NCBI GenBank assembly: GCA_965215345.1
Contig: CBDCDL010000002.1
Coordinates: forward strand, 4,588,001-4,652,000
Length of the DNA: 64,000 nt
Origin: CATQHW01 sp965215345
GTDB taxonomy: Bacteria > Spirochaetota > Spirochaetia > SZUA-6 > Bin103
Reading direction: 5' to 3'
A program made the translations under genes and the position numbers. The first letter of the stretch is position 1. The number at the start of each line of letters is the position of its first letter. Below are positions 31,839 to 41,050 of the stretch, piece by piece. The notes under the pieces were generated by a model. That model made no database searches, was not told the DNA's origin, and saw only the letters and a program-made list of their open reading frames with translations.

Positions 31839-33821
31839 ATGTTCGGCGGGGGCGGGGGCGGCCGCGGCGGCATGGGCTACCTGCTCCGCCACGGGGACGA
31901 GCAGGCACGCCCGCAGATCAGCCGCGCGTTGCTGGGCCGCGTGCTCGCCTACGCGCGCCCGTACATCGGCAGGATCATCCTGCTGTTCACGAGCATCTGC
32001 GCGACCATCGGCCTCGGGCTGCTGACGCCGCTGATCGTGCGCGACCTGATCGACACCGCGCTGCCGGAGAAGGACGCATCGCGGCTCAACCTGCTGGCCG
32101 CCGGCCTGATCGCCATCCCCGTGGCGGGCGCCGTGATCCGCATCTGGCAGCGCAAGCTGGATGCCACGATCGGCTCCGGGATCATCCTGGATCTGCGCAC
32201 GGCGCTGTACTCCCACCTGCAGCGCATGTCGATGCGCTTCTTCACCAGCAACAAGACCGGTGAGCTGATGAGCCGGCTCAACAGCGACGTCGTCGGCGCT
32301 CAGAGCGCGGTCACCAACACGATGGTCGACGTCACCACCAATCTGATCCAGGTGGCCGGCACGCTGGCGATCATGGTGGCCCTGGAGTGGCGCCTCACCG
32401 TGCTGGGGCTGGCCGTGCTGCCTATCTTCCTGGTGCTCGGACGCCGCTTCGGCAAGGCGCTGCGCGAGGTGTCCCGGCAGTCGATGGAGCGCAACGCGCG
32501 CATGAACGCCATCATGAGCGAGACGCTGAACATCAGCGGCCTGGTCCTGGTGAAGCTGTTCGGGCGCCGGCGGGAGGAGCAGCGGCGCTTCGGGGAGCAG
32601 GCCGAGGGGGTACGAAACCTGGCCATCCGGCAGGCGGTGATCGGCAGCCGCTTCTTCGTGCTGATGGGGATCGCCACCGCGGTCGGCACGGCGGGGATCT
32701 ATCTGGTCGGCGGCCACCTGCACATCCGCGGCGGCCTGACCATCGGCACGGTGGTCGCCTTCAGCACGTACCTTGCCCAGCTCTACGGGCCACTGCGCTC
32801 GCTGAGCAACGTCGCGGTCGTGGTCGCGCAGTCGCTGGTGAGCTTCGAGCGCGTGTTCGAGGTGCTGGACCTGCCGGTCGACATCGAGGAGTCGCCGCAC
32901 GCGCATCGGCTGGACCGGGCCGAGGGCAGGCTGGAGTTCCGGGAGGTCGGCTTCCGCTACGAGCGCGACGAGCAGCTCCTGCTGACCGAGGCGCGGCGCG
33001 CGGCGCGGGTCGAGGACATGGCGTTCACCGCCACCGGCACGCCGCCGGCCGGCGACCAGCCGGCCGGCCCGGGACGACGCAGGCCGCGACCGGAGCGGGT
33101 GAGCGCCGCCGCCGCGCCGCCGCCCGCCCACCAGGCGCGAACCTGGGCCCTGGACGACGTGAGCTTCACCGTCGAGCCCGGACGGAGCGTGGCGGTGGTG
33201 GGGCCGAGCGGCGCCGGCAAGACCACGCTCACCTACCTGATCCCCCGGCTCTACGACCCGACCCGCGGCCGGATCCTGCTGGACGACCACGACACGCGCG
33301 AGCTCACCATGGAGTCGCTGGCCGCCCAGATCGGCATGGTGACCCAGGAGCCGTACCTGTTCCACGATTCGGTCCGCGCCAACCTGCTCTACGCGGCGCC
33401 CGACGCGGACGAAGCGCGCGTCGCCGACGCATGCCGCGCCGCCAACATCCACGACTTCATCGCCGCGTTGCCGTCCGGCTACGACACGGTGGTGGGAGAG
33501 CGCGGGTACCGCCTCTCGGGCGGCGAGAAGCAGCGGCTGGCCATCGCCCGCGTGATCCTCAAGGACCCGCGCGTGCTGATCCTGGACGAGGCGACCAGCC
33601 ATCTGGACACCCGCTCGGAGGCGCTGATCCAGGAGGCCCTGAGCCGCGTCGTGACCGGCCGCACCTCGATCATCATCGCCCACCGGCTGAGCACCATCCT
33701 GGCGGCCGACCTGATCCTGGTGCTGGACCGAGGCCGGATCGTGGAGCGCGGGCCGCACGCCGAACTCAGCGTCGACGGCGGCCTGTATCAGCGGCTGTAC
33801 GAGACGCAGTTCCGGGAGTAA
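31839..33821 (+). CDS. ABC exporter, fused permease and ATPase (MsbA/LmrA type)
   Basis: 660-residue half-transporter with six predicted helices (about 30-310) and a C-terminal nucleotide-binding domain; it works as a homo- or heterodimer. Walker A is VVGPSGAGKTTLTYL (about 455-463), the Q-loop is MVTQEPYLFHDS, the signature is YRLSGGEKQRLAIAR (about 555-568), Walker B is VLILDEATSHLD and the H-loop is IIAHRLS. An insertion of about 50 residues rich in Pro/Arg/Ala (about 383-436) splits the first strand of the ATPase domain from ALDDVSF. The N terminus is glycine-rich (MFGGGGGGRGGMGYLL). GTG 31830 is an alternative start. The substrate is unknown. Confidence 0.9.
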   Translation: MFGGGGGGRGGMGYLLRHGDEQARPQISRALLGRVLAYARPYIGRIILLFTSICATIGLGLLTPLIVRDLIDTALPEKDASRLNLLAAGLIAIPVAGAVIRIWQRKLDATIGSGIILDLRTALYSHLQRMSMRFFTSNKTGELMSRLNSDVVGAQSAVTNTMVDVTTNLIQVAGTLAIMVALEWRLTVLGLAVLPIFLVLGRRFGKALREVSRQSMERNARMNAIMSETLNISGLVLVKLFGRRREEQRRFGEQAEGVRNLAIRQAVIGSRFFVLMGIATAVGTAGIYLVGGHLHIRGGLTIGTVVAFSTYLAQLYGPLRSLSNVAVVVAQSLVSFERVFEVLDLPVDIEESPHAHRLDRAEGRLEFREVGFRYERDEQLLLTEARRAARVEDMAFTATGTPPAGDQPAGPGRRRPRPERVSAAAAPPPAHQARTWALDDVSFTVEPGRSVAVVGPSGAGKTTLTYLIPRLYDPTRGRILLDDHDTRELTMESLAAQIGMVTQEPYLFHDSVRANLLYAAPDADEARVADACRAANIHDFIAALPSGYDTVVGERGYRLSGGEKQRLAIARVILKDPRVLILDEATSHLDTRSEALIQEALSRVVTGRTSIIIAHRLSTILAADLILVLDRGRIVERGPHAELSVDGGLYQRLYETQFRE

Positions 33822-33899
33822 GATGCGTCGGCACGGGTTCCTGCGACTCCGCAGGCGCGGGACCCGACAGAGCAGAACAGAGGCAAGAGGAACAGAGCG

Positions 33900-34775
33900 T
33901 TGAGCACGAGTTCACAGTTCGCCGCACCATGTACCCTGGAGGAGGCGACGGCCCTGCTGGCCGAGCACGGCTCCGCCGCGCGCGTGGTAGCCGGCGCCAC
34001 CGACCTGATGGTGCAGGTGCGCATCACCGGCACCTATCCCGAGCATTACGTCGACATCAAGCACATCCCCGAGGTCAACGTCATCGATCTGCAGGACGGC
34101 TGCCTGCAGATCGGCGCCGCCGTCTCATGCGCGGCGCTGGCAGACCGCGACGACGTCCGCGCGGCCTTTCCCGGCCTGGTCGAGGCGGCGGAGCTGATCG
34201 GCTCCACGCAGATCCAGAGCCGCGCCACGCTGGGCGGCAACCTGTGCAACGCCAGCCCCGCCGCCGACACGGTGCCGTCGCTGATTGCGCTCGATGCGGA
34301 CGCGGTGATCGCCGGGCCACAGGGAACGCGCACGGTCAAGGTGACCGACGTGCCAACCGGCCCCGGCTCCACCTCTCTCGGCCCCGGCGAGATGCTGGTC
34401 GCGTTCCAGATCCCGGTGCCGCCGACGGGCTCTGCCGATGCGTACCAGCGGTTCATCCCGCGCACGGAGATGGACATCGCCGTGGTCGGCGTGGGCGTGA
34501 GCGTGGCCCTGGACGCATCCGGCGCCTGCACGGCGGCACGGGTCGCGCTGGGCGCGGTCGCTCCCACCGCCTTCGTGGCGGAGGAGGCGTGCGCGGCCCT
34601 GGTCGGCACCGACCTGGGCGACGAAGCGCTCGCCGAAGCGGGCCGGCGGGCGTCGGCCGCGGCCCGGCCCATCAGCGACCGGCGCGGCACGGCCGAGTTC
34701 CGGCATGACGTGACCGAGGTATTGACCAGACGCACCGCTGCCGTAGCGCGCGACCGCGCGCGGGCGCGAAACTGA
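33900..34775 (+). CDS. Molybdenum hydroxylase medium subunit, FAD-binding (second system)
   Basis: 291-residue FAD subunit of a xanthine-dehydrogenase-family enzyme. The first FAD motif is RVVAGATDLMVQVRITGTYP (about 28-47), the second STQIQSRATLGGNLCNASPA (about 101-120). It starts at TTG 33900, with an AGAGGAACAG ribosome site just upstream. It opens a three-gene operon in the order FAD, 2Fe-2S, Mo subunit. It is clearly different from the CoxM-like protein at 19508, so the window holds two independent systems. Confidence 0.92.
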   Translation: MSTSSQFAAPCTLEEATALLAEHGSAARVVAGATDLMVQVRITGTYPEHYVDIKHIPEVNVIDLQDGCLQIGAAVSCAALADRDDVRAAFPGLVEAAELIGSTQIQSRATLGGNLCNASPAADTVPSLIALDADAVIAGPQGTRTVKVTDVPTGPGSTSLGPGEMLVAFQIPVPPTGSADAYQRFIPRTEMDIAVVGVGVSVALDASGACTAARVALGAVAPTAFVAEEACAALVGTDLGDEALAEAGRRASAAARPISDRRGTAEFRHDVTEVLTRRTAAVARDRARARN

Positions 34776-34803
34776 TACGCGAGAGGGAAGGAACGAGAAG
34801 AAG

Positions 34804-35274
34804 ATGGCGAAGATCCACGTAGAGACGACGATCAACGGCGACCCGACGGAGTTCCTGTGTGAGGCGCATCAGAGTCTCTCCGAGGTGTTGCGCGAGGAGT
34901 TGCACCTGTTCGGCACCAAGGAGGGCTGCACCACCGGCGACTGCGGCGCGTGCACGGTCGTGATGGACGGCCGCATCGTGTGCTCGTGCCTGGTGCTCGC
35001 CGCCGAGGGGCACGGCAAGACCATCGACACGATCGAGGGCGTCGCCGACGGCGAGAAGCTGCACCCGCTGCAGGAGGCGTTCCTGGAGAACGCGGCGCTG
35101 CAGTGCGGCGTGTGCACGCCGGGCTTCATCGTCGCCGCCAAGAACCTGCTGGAACGCAACCCCGATCCGTCCGAGCAGGAGATACGCTACTGGCTGGCCG
35201 GCAACCTGTGCCGCTGTACCGGCTACGACAAGATCATTCGCGCGGTGCAGCAGGCCGCCGCGGCAACCGGGTAG
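34804..35274 (+). CDS. Molybdenum hydroxylase small subunit, 2 x [2Fe-2S] (second system)
   Basis: 156-residue iron-sulfur subunit with both cluster motifs complete: CTTGDCGACTVVMDG (preceded by GTKEG) plus CSCLVLA for cluster I, and CGVCTPGF with NLCRCTGYDKI for cluster II. It starts at ATG 34804, 28 nt after the FAD subunit, with AGGGAAGGAACG upstream. It transfers electrons between the molybdopterin and FAD subunits. The catalytic subunit begins 11 nt downstream. Confidence 0.95.
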   Translation: MAKIHVETTINGDPTEFLCEAHQSLSEVLREELHLFGTKEGCTTGDCGACTVVMDGRIVCSCLVLAAEGHGKTIDTIEGVADGEKLHPLQEAFLENAALQCGVCTPGFIVAAKNLLERNPDPSEQEIRYWLAGNLCRCTGYDKIIRAVQQAAAATG

Positions 35275-35285
35275 GAGGAAGGAAC

Positions 35286-37592
35286 ATGGCAGAGACCAAC
35301 GGCAAGAACGGCTCCGAGGGCAACGGCACCTACAAGGTCCTGGGCACGCGGCCGGTCCGTCACGACGGGCTGGACAAGGTCACCGGCCACGCCAACTACG
35401 GCGCCGACCTGTCGCTGCCCGGCATGCTGCACGCCAAGTTCGTGCGCAGCCCGCACGCGCACGCGCGGATCCTCTCGATCGACACCTCCAGGGCGGAGGC
35501 GATGCCCGGCGTGAAGGCCGTGGTCACCGGCGCGGACTTTCCGCCGCCGCCTGTCGGCATCGCCGAGTCGGGCGAGACCCCGGCCGACTTCTCCGACCTG
35601 GCGCGCAACGTGATGGCGCAGGACAAGGCGCTGTATCACGGCCACGCGATCGCCGCGGTGGCGGCGACCACCCTGCGGCAAGCGGAAGAGGCCGCCAAGG
35701 CGGTCGCGGTCGAGTACGACGTGCTGCCGCCGGTCCTGGATGTCCGCGACGCCATGCGCGACGACGCGCCGGTGCTGCACGAGTCGATGCGCACCAAAGG
35801 CCTGGCCGATCCGCCCGACCGGCCCACCAACATCGCCAGCTACTCCGTCTACGAGCTCGGCGACATCGAGGCCGGGTTCGCCGAGGCCGACGTCGTCATC
35901 GAGCGCGAACACACCGTCAACACCGTCCACCAGGGCTACATCGAGCCGCACGCCGCAGTCGTGCGCACCAGCGAGGACGGCCAGGTGACGATCTGGGCCT
36001 CCAGCCAGGGACACTTCATGATCCGCGAGCTCTCCGCGCAGCTCCTGCACATGGACATCTCCCAGATCAAGGTGCTGCCCGCCGAGATCGGCGGCGGCTT
36101 CGGCGGCAAGACCACCGTCTATCTGGAGCCGGTCGGCATCCTGCTGTCGCGCAAGTCCGACCGGCCGGTGAAGCTGGTCATGACCCGCGACGAGGTGTTC
36201 CGCGCATCCGGTCCGGCGCCGGCCTCCTACATCCGCTGCAAGCTCGGCGCCACCAGGGACGGCACGCTGACCGCCGGCTACGCCTACATGGCCTACGAGG
36301 CGGGCGCCTTCCCCGGCTCCGCCGTGGGAGCCGGCATGATGGGCATCTTCGCTCCCTATGATCTGCCGAACCTCAGGATCGAAGGCTACGACGTGTGCGT
36401 GAACAAGCCGCGCTCCACCGCCTACCGGGCGCCGGGCGCTCCCAACGCCACCTTCTCCGCGGAGACCATCCTGGAGGAGATCGCCGAGAAGCTCGGCATC
36501 GATTCGCTGGACATCCGGCTTCGCAACGCGGCCGTCGAGGGGATCACCAACGCCACCGGTGTGCAATGGCCGCGTATCGGCCTCGTGGAGACGCTGGAGG
36601 CGGCGCAGGCACACGATCACTACAGCGCCCCGCTCGGACCCAATCAGGGCCGCGGCGTCGCCGCCGGCTGGTGGATGAACGCGGGCGGCCTCTCCTCCGC
36701 GACGCTGCAGATCAACGAGGACGGCACCGCTTCGGTCGGCGAGGGCAGTCCGGACATCGGCGGCTCGCGCGCGGTGATGGCGATGATCGTCTCCGAGGAG
36801 CTGGGCATCCCGGTCGACAAGGTGCGCCCGCAGGTGGCCGACACCGAGTCGGTCGGCTATACCGGCGTGACCGGCGGCAGTCGGGTCGCCTACGCCACCG
36901 GCTGGGCGGTCACCAACGCCTGCCGTGACGCCATCAAGCAGATGCGCGAATGCGCCGCCAAGATCTGGGAGGTGGACGCCGAGCAGGTCGAGTGGTCCGA
37001 CGGCAAGGCCGTTCTCCCGGGCCAGGGCAAGGAGCTGTCCCTGAAGGAGATCGTCGCGGAGGCGCACGCTACCGGCGGCATGATCACCGCCGCGAGCTCG
37101 CTCAACGCGCCGGGCGCGGCGGCCGCCTTCGGGACGCACATCGCCGACGTCGAGGTCGATCCGGAGACAGGCCGCGTGCTGGTCACCCGCTACACGGTGT
37201 GCCAGGACGCCGGCAAGGCGCTGCACCCCTCCTATGTGGAAGGCCAGATGCAGGGCGGCGCCGCGCAGGGCATCGGCTGGGCGATCAACGAGGAATACGT
37301 CTTCAACCCCGACGGTGTGATGGAGAACGCCGGCTTCCTGGACTACCGCATGCCGGTGGCCCTCGACCTGCCGATGATCGACACCGTGATCGTGGAAGTG
37401 CCCAATCCCCGCCACCCCTACGGGGTGCGCGGCGTCGGCGAGGTGCCGATCGTGCCGCCCATCGCCGCGATCGCCAACGCCGTCCACGCGGCGGTCGGCG
37501 TACGCATGACCGCCTGCCCGATGTCCCCGCCGCGCGTGCTGGCGGAGCTCAAGGCGAAGGCCCGCTCACCGCAGGCGGCGGCTGCCGGGTAG
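35286..37592 (+). CDS. Molybdenum hydroxylase large subunit (second system)
   Basis: 768-residue catalytic subunit of the xanthine oxidase family. The hammerhead domain lies at about 20-145. MoCo motifs are EIGGGFGGKTTVYLEP (about 268), the active-site loop STAYRAPGAPNATFSAE and the C-terminal RGVGEVPIVPP, with the catalytic-type glutamate. The loop again differs from CO dehydrogenase (AYRCSFR) and from classic xanthine dehydrogenase. It starts at ATG 35286 behind GTAGGAGGAAGG. The full three-subunit set makes this the more likely functional enzyme of the two in the window; a MoaD-like protein follows 22 nt later. The substrate is unknown. Confidence 0.93.
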   Translation: MAETNGKNGSEGNGTYKVLGTRPVRHDGLDKVTGHANYGADLSLPGMLHAKFVRSPHAHARILSIDTSRAEAMPGVKAVVTGADFPPPPVGIAESGETPADFSDLARNVMAQDKALYHGHAIAAVAATTLRQAEEAAKAVAVEYDVLPPVLDVRDAMRDDAPVLHESMRTKGLADPPDRPTNIASYSVYELGDIEAGFAEADVVIEREHTVNTVHQGYIEPHAAVVRTSEDGQVTIWASSQGHFMIRELSAQLLHMDISQIKVLPAEIGGGFGGKTTVYLEPVGILLSRKSDRPVKLVMTRDEVFRASGPAPASYIRCKLGATRDGTLTAGYAYMAYEAGAFPGSAVGAGMMGIFAPYDLPNLRIEGYDVCVNKPRSTAYRAPGAPNATFSAETILEEIAEKLGIDSLDIRLRNAAVEGITNATGVQWPRIGLVETLEAAQAHDHYSAPLGPNQGRGVAAGWWMNAGGLSSATLQINEDGTASVGEGSPDIGGSRAVMAMIVSEELGIPVDKVRPQVADTESVGYTGVTGGSRVAYATGWAVTNACRDAIKQMRECAAKIWEVDAEQVEWSDGKAVLPGQGKELSLKEIVAEAHATGGMITAASSLNAPGAAAAFGTHIADVEVDPETGRVLVTRYTVCQDAGKALHPSYVEGQMQGGAAQGIGWAINEEYVFNPDGVMENAGFLDYRMPVALDLPMIDTVIVEVPNPRHPYGVRGVGEVPIVPPIAAIANAVHAAVGVRMTACPMSPPRVLAELKAKARSPQAAAAG

Positions 37593-37614
37593 GGCCGGGG
37601 AACGGCGTAGCGGC

Positions 37615-37869
37615 GTGCGGGTCGAGATTCCGGCTCGCTTCCGGACCTTCACCGGTGGCGTCGGCGAGGTGGAGAGCACGGCACCGACGGTGCGCGCCCT
37701 CATCGAGGAGCTGGACGCGCAGTTTCCCGGCCTCGGCCGGGAGCTGCGGCTGACGTCGGCCGTGGCCGTGGACGGCGACATCGTCGCCGACAACATCCGC
37801 GCGGCGTCACTGAGACGGATCGACCAGGCCGAAACGATCCTGTTCGTGCCGGCCGTAAGCGGAGGCTGA
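37615..37869 (+). CDS. MoaD/ThiS-like sulfur carrier
   Basis: 84-residue ubiquitin-fold protein ending in VSGG; the C-terminal Gly-Gly is where MoaD and ThiS are adenylated and loaded with sulfur. The opening VEIPARFRTFTGG and FVPAVSGG are typical of MoaD-type carriers for molybdopterin synthase. The start is GTG 37615, 22 nt downstream of the molybdenum hydroxylase large subunit, so it may supply sulfur for that enzyme's cofactor. No MoaE or MoeB is adjacent; they would have to be elsewhere. Confidence 0.85.
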   Translation: MRVEIPARFRTFTGGVGEVESTAPTVRALIEELDAQFPGLGRELRLTSAVAVDGDIVADNIRAASLRRIDQAETILFVPAVSGG

Positions 37870-37873
37870 TCTC

Positions 37874-38608
37874 ATGCGAAAACCCCTGATTGCTCTGCTC
37901 GTCACCCTCACTCCGGTCGGCATCGCCGCAGGCGAGCCGTTCGCGGTCGTGGAGCTGTTCACCTCCCAGGGGTGCAACTCATGCCCCGGCGCGGAGGCGG
38001 TGCTGCGCGACCTGAGCGCCCACGCGCGTGAGTCCGGCCTGCGCATCATCCCGATCGAGTGGCACGTCGACTACTGGGACCGGCTGGGCTGGCCCGATCC
38101 GTTCGGAGCACCCGAGCACTCACAGCGCCAGCGGCGCTACGCCCGCGCGCTGGGCCAGCGCGGCCCCTACACGCCGCAGATCATCGTCAACGGCACCACC
38201 ATCGTGCGGCCCGCCCAACGCAAGCGGCTCGTGTTCGACCAGGCGGAGCTGACGCTCCAGAAGCCCGCGAAGGCGGAGGTGTCCCTGAGCGCCGACCTCG
38301 TGGACGGATCGCTCGACATCACCTACGCGGTCAACGACGCGCCGCGACGGGCGGCCGTGATGCTGATCGTCGTCGAACGCGACCTCGGCAACCACGTGCC
38401 GCGGGGCGAGAACCGGGGCAAGACGCTGCGCCATGACGAGGTCGTCCGCGCGCACCACGACATGGGACGGTTCGGGCGGGAGACGAGCGGAACGACAACG
38501 CTGCAGATGTCGGAGGAAATCGACCCGGCGAAGGCGTCCCTGATCTGCATCGTCCACGACCCGGTCACCATGGAGATCGTGGGCGCCGCCAGCGTCGATC
38601 TCATATAG
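37874..38608 (+). CDS. DUF1223 thioredoxin-like secreted protein
   Basis: 244-residue protein with an N-terminal signal peptide (cleaved near AAGEP). The rest matches DUF1223, a thioredoxin-fold family: VVELFTSQGCNSCPGAE with a CxxC motif at the start of helix 1, IEWHVDYWDRLGWPDPFG, and YTPQIIVNG with the cis-proline-type Thr-Pro. Likely periplasmic. Function of the family is not established; redox activity is plausible from the CxxC. It starts four bases after the MoaD-like stop, so it may belong to the same transcript. Confidence 0.88.
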   Translation: MRKPLIALLVTLTPVGIAAGEPFAVVELFTSQGCNSCPGAEAVLRDLSAHARESGLRIIPIEWHVDYWDRLGWPDPFGAPEHSQRQRRYARALGQRGPYTPQIIVNGTTIVRPAQRKRLVFDQAELTLQKPAKAEVSLSADLVDGSLDITYAVNDAPRRAAVMLIVVERDLGNHVPRGENRGKTLRHDEVVRAHHDMGRFGRETSGTTTLQMSEEIDPAKASLICIVHDPVTMEIVGAASVDLI

Positions 38609-38639
38609 GCTCCGAGCAATACCGACTGCAGTACCACGC

Positions 38640-39890
38640 TTGACCCGGATCCGGTCTCTGAGCGATGGGGGCGGCACGCGCTTCGTGCTGCTGATCGGCG
38701 CGTTCGCGCTGTTCTCGGCGGGCATGACCATGTTCGAGATCAACTTCCCGCACTACCTGCGCGGGCAGTTCCAGATGGGCGCGGGCTTCCGCAGCTTCCT
38801 GGAGTTTCCGCGCGAGTCGCAAGGCTTTGCCGTGGTGTTCTACGCGGTGCTGCTCGGCGCGGCCACCGAGCGGCGCCTGTTCGCGCTGGCGGCGACGGTG
38901 ACCGCGGTCGGCATGACGGCGCTGGCGCTGCTGCCCGCGCGCGCCATCCCGGACTCGATCGCCGGACTGGCTCCCTCCCTGCCGCTGCTGGGCCTGGTGA
39001 TGGTGCACTCGGCCGGCATGCACCTGGCGATGGTGATGGAGCAGTCGATCGTCATCGAGTCCGGCGGGCTGAGCGGCGCCGGGCGGCGCCTGGGCTGGGT
39101 CGCCTTCTGGCGGACCATCGCCGCGCTGGTCGCGGCGCTCGCGATCCTGGGCATCGGCAGGCTGTTCGACGTCGGCAACCGGCCGTACTTCGTCGCCGGG
39201 GCGGCGCTGTCGCTGGCGGCCGCCGTGCTCATCACGGTCGCCACCCGCGGAGACCCGAGCGCGCGCGGCACCCGGCGTCGCCTGCGGTTCGAGCGCCGGT
39301 TCAACCGCTACTACCTGCTGTGCGCGCTGTTCGGCGTGCGCAAGCAGGTGTTCATCACGTTCGCGCTGTGGACGCTGGTGACGGTGTACGAGCAGCCGCT
39401 CGGCACGGTGGCGCTGCTCTGGTTCCTGTTCTCGGGGGCGGGGCTGGTCACGCAGCCGCTGATCGGCGCGGTCATCGATCGCGTGGGTCCGCGGCTGACC
39501 CTGACCGTCGACGCGCTGATCCTGCTGCTGGTCTGCCTGCTGTACGGATTCGCCGAGCACCTGTTCTCCGCGGGCGTGGCGCTCATCGTGGTCGGAGCCA
39601 CCTACGTGCTCGACCACCTGCTGTTCTTCGCGGGCTCCGCGCGCGCGGTGTACGCCGGCAGCGTGGCGCCCGGCCGCTCGGACCTGTCGCCGACCCTGTC
39701 GATGGGCGTGACGATCGACCACGTCTTCTCCATGACGGTGCCGCTGGCCGGTGGGCTGCTCTGGAAGACGCTCGGCTACGAATCCGTGTTCGTGGCCGCG
39801 GCGGTGATCGCCGGCGTGACCGCCGTGGTCGCCGCCGGCATCCGCGTCCCTTCAGCGCAGTCCACGGCCGAGCCGCTGCTGCGCGACTGA
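38640..39890 (+). CDS. MFS transporter
   Basis: 416-residue membrane protein with about twelve hydrophobic segments arranged as two six-helix halves, joined by a basic cytoplasmic loop (GTRRRLRFERRFNRYY, about 200-222). The conserved MFS A-like motif between helices is partly recognisable as GAVIDRVGPRLTL (about 275-290). The substrate is unknown; sequence features alone give no drug- or sugar-type signature. The start is TTG 38640, close behind the DUF1223 gene. An ATG at residue 29 is too far into the first helix to be the start. Confidence 0.82.
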   Translation: MTRIRSLSDGGGTRFVLLIGAFALFSAGMTMFEINFPHYLRGQFQMGAGFRSFLEFPRESQGFAVVFYAVLLGAATERRLFALAATVTAVGMTALALLPARAIPDSIAGLAPSLPLLGLVMVHSAGMHLAMVMEQSIVIESGGLSGAGRRLGWVAFWRTIAALVAALAILGIGRLFDVGNRPYFVAGAALSLAAAVLITVATRGDPSARGTRRRLRFERRFNRYYLLCALFGVRKQVFITFALWTLVTVYEQPLGTVALLWFLFSGAGLVTQPLIGAVIDRVGPRLTLTVDALILLLVCLLYGFAEHLFSAGVALIVVGATYVLDHLLFFAGSARAVYAGSVAPGRSDLSPTLSMGVTIDHVFSMTVPLAGGLLWKTLGYESVFVAAAVIAGVTAVVAAGIRVPSAQSTAEPLLRD

Positions 39891-39969
39891 GCCGGCGACA
39901 CGTGGTAGCCGCCGGCGGACCGGCGGAGCGGTCGGGTCGATGGCGCTCGCCGATGCCGCGGGTCTGACG

Positions 39970-39975
39970 TAGAAT
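39970..39975 (+). promoter_or_regulatory. Putative -10 element (TAGAAT) of a leaderless start
   Basis: TAGAAT ends 7 nt before GTG 39983. Because the ATG at 39974 overlaps the hexamer, GTG 39983 is favoured as the real start of the immunophilin gene. Confidence 0.5.
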
Positions 39976-39982
39976 GCCGCCC

Positions 39983-41050
39983 GTGAACGACTCGAAACCG
40001 ACTTCAAGCGATCGAACTGCGGGCGCCCGGCGCCTGGCGGCGCGGATCGGCGGCGCCGGTCTTGCGGCGCTGCTGGCCGTCGCCTGCCAGGCAGATGAGG
40101 GAAACGCCGCCGCCGACCTGGATCCCGGCCTGTATGCCGAGATGGAGACCAGCCGCGGGACGATCATCCTGCGGCTTGAGCATGAGAAGGTGCCGCTGAC
40201 GGTCGCCAACTTCGTCGGCCTCGCCGAAGGAACGATTCAATTCAGCGGCAAGAAGGAGGGGCCGTACTACGACGGACTGACCTTCCATCGCGTGATCGAC
40301 GATTTCATGATCCAGGGCGGCGACCCGACCGGCACCGGCCGCGGTGGCCCGGGCTATCAGTTCCCGGACGAGATCGACCCGTCGCTCCGCCACGACCGAC
40401 CCGGCACCCTGTCGATGGCCAACGCCGGCCCCGACACCAACGGCAGCCAGTTCTTCATCACCCACGTGGAGACGCCGTGGCTTGACGACCGCCACGCCGT
40501 GTTCGGCTACGTCGTGTCCGGTCAGGACGTGGTCGACGCCATCCGCCAGGGGGACAGGATCGAGAACCTGCGCATCCTCCGCATCGGACCGTCGGCTGAC
40601 GGCTTTCGGGTCGACCAGCGCATGTTCGACGACTTGCGCGGCAGCGCACGTGCGGAGGCCGATGCCGAGGTGAGCCGCCGCTGGCCCGGCGCCACGGTGA
40701 CGGAGAGCGGTCTGCGGTACCTGGTCGAGCAAGCGGGCGAGGGAGAGGAACGGCCCGGGCCCGATACGTACGTGGAGGTCCACTACGTCGGCAGCCTGTT
40801 GGACGGCACGGTGTTCGACAGCTCGCGGGAGCGCGGCACCCCTGCGGTGTTTCCGGTCAACCGCGTCATCCTCGGATGGCAGGAAGCCCTGCAGGACATG
40901 CGCAAGGGCGAACGGCGGACGTTGATCGTTCCGCCGGAACTCGGCTACGGCGACCGCGGCTTCCCGCAGGCGCGGATCCCGCCGGGCGCCTACCTGGTCT
41001 TCGACGTCGAGCTGTTGCGCTTTCCGGTCGATGCCCCCGACGGACGGTAG
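39983..41050 (+). CDS. Cyclophilin-FKBP fusion peptidyl-prolyl isomerase, probable lipoprotein
   Basis: 355-residue dual immunophilin. After a lipoprotein-like signal (lipid-attached cysteine about residue 35 in ALLAVAC) comes a cyclophilin domain (about 52-200) with FHRVIDDFMIQGGDPTGTG and SMANAGPDTNGSQFFIT. A linker follows, then an FKBP domain (about 250-347) with VEVHYVGSLLDGTVFDSSRE, FPVNRVILGWQEALQDMRKG and PPELGYGDRG. Both active sites look complete. It probably acts as a periplasmic folding catalyst on extracytoplasmic proteins. Fusions in this order (CFBP) have been described in a few bacteria including a Treponema, as recalled. It overlaps the following nuclease gene by 20 nt. Confidence 0.9.
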   Translation: MNDSKPTSSDRTAGARRLAARIGGAGLAALLAVACQADEGNAAADLDPGLYAEMETSRGTIILRLEHEKVPLTVANFVGLAEGTIQFSGKKEGPYYDGLTFHRVIDDFMIQGGDPTGTGRGGPGYQFPDEIDPSLRHDRPGTLSMANAGPDTNGSQFFITHVETPWLDDRHAVFGYVVSGQDVVDAIRQGDRIENLRILRIGPSADGFRVDQRMFDDLRGSARAEADAEVSRRWPGATVTESGLRYLVEQAGEGEERPGPDTYVEVHYVGSLLDGTVFDSSRERGTPAVFPVNRVILGWQEALQDMRKGERRTLIVPPELGYGDRGFPQARIPPGAYLVFDVELLRFPVDAPDGR

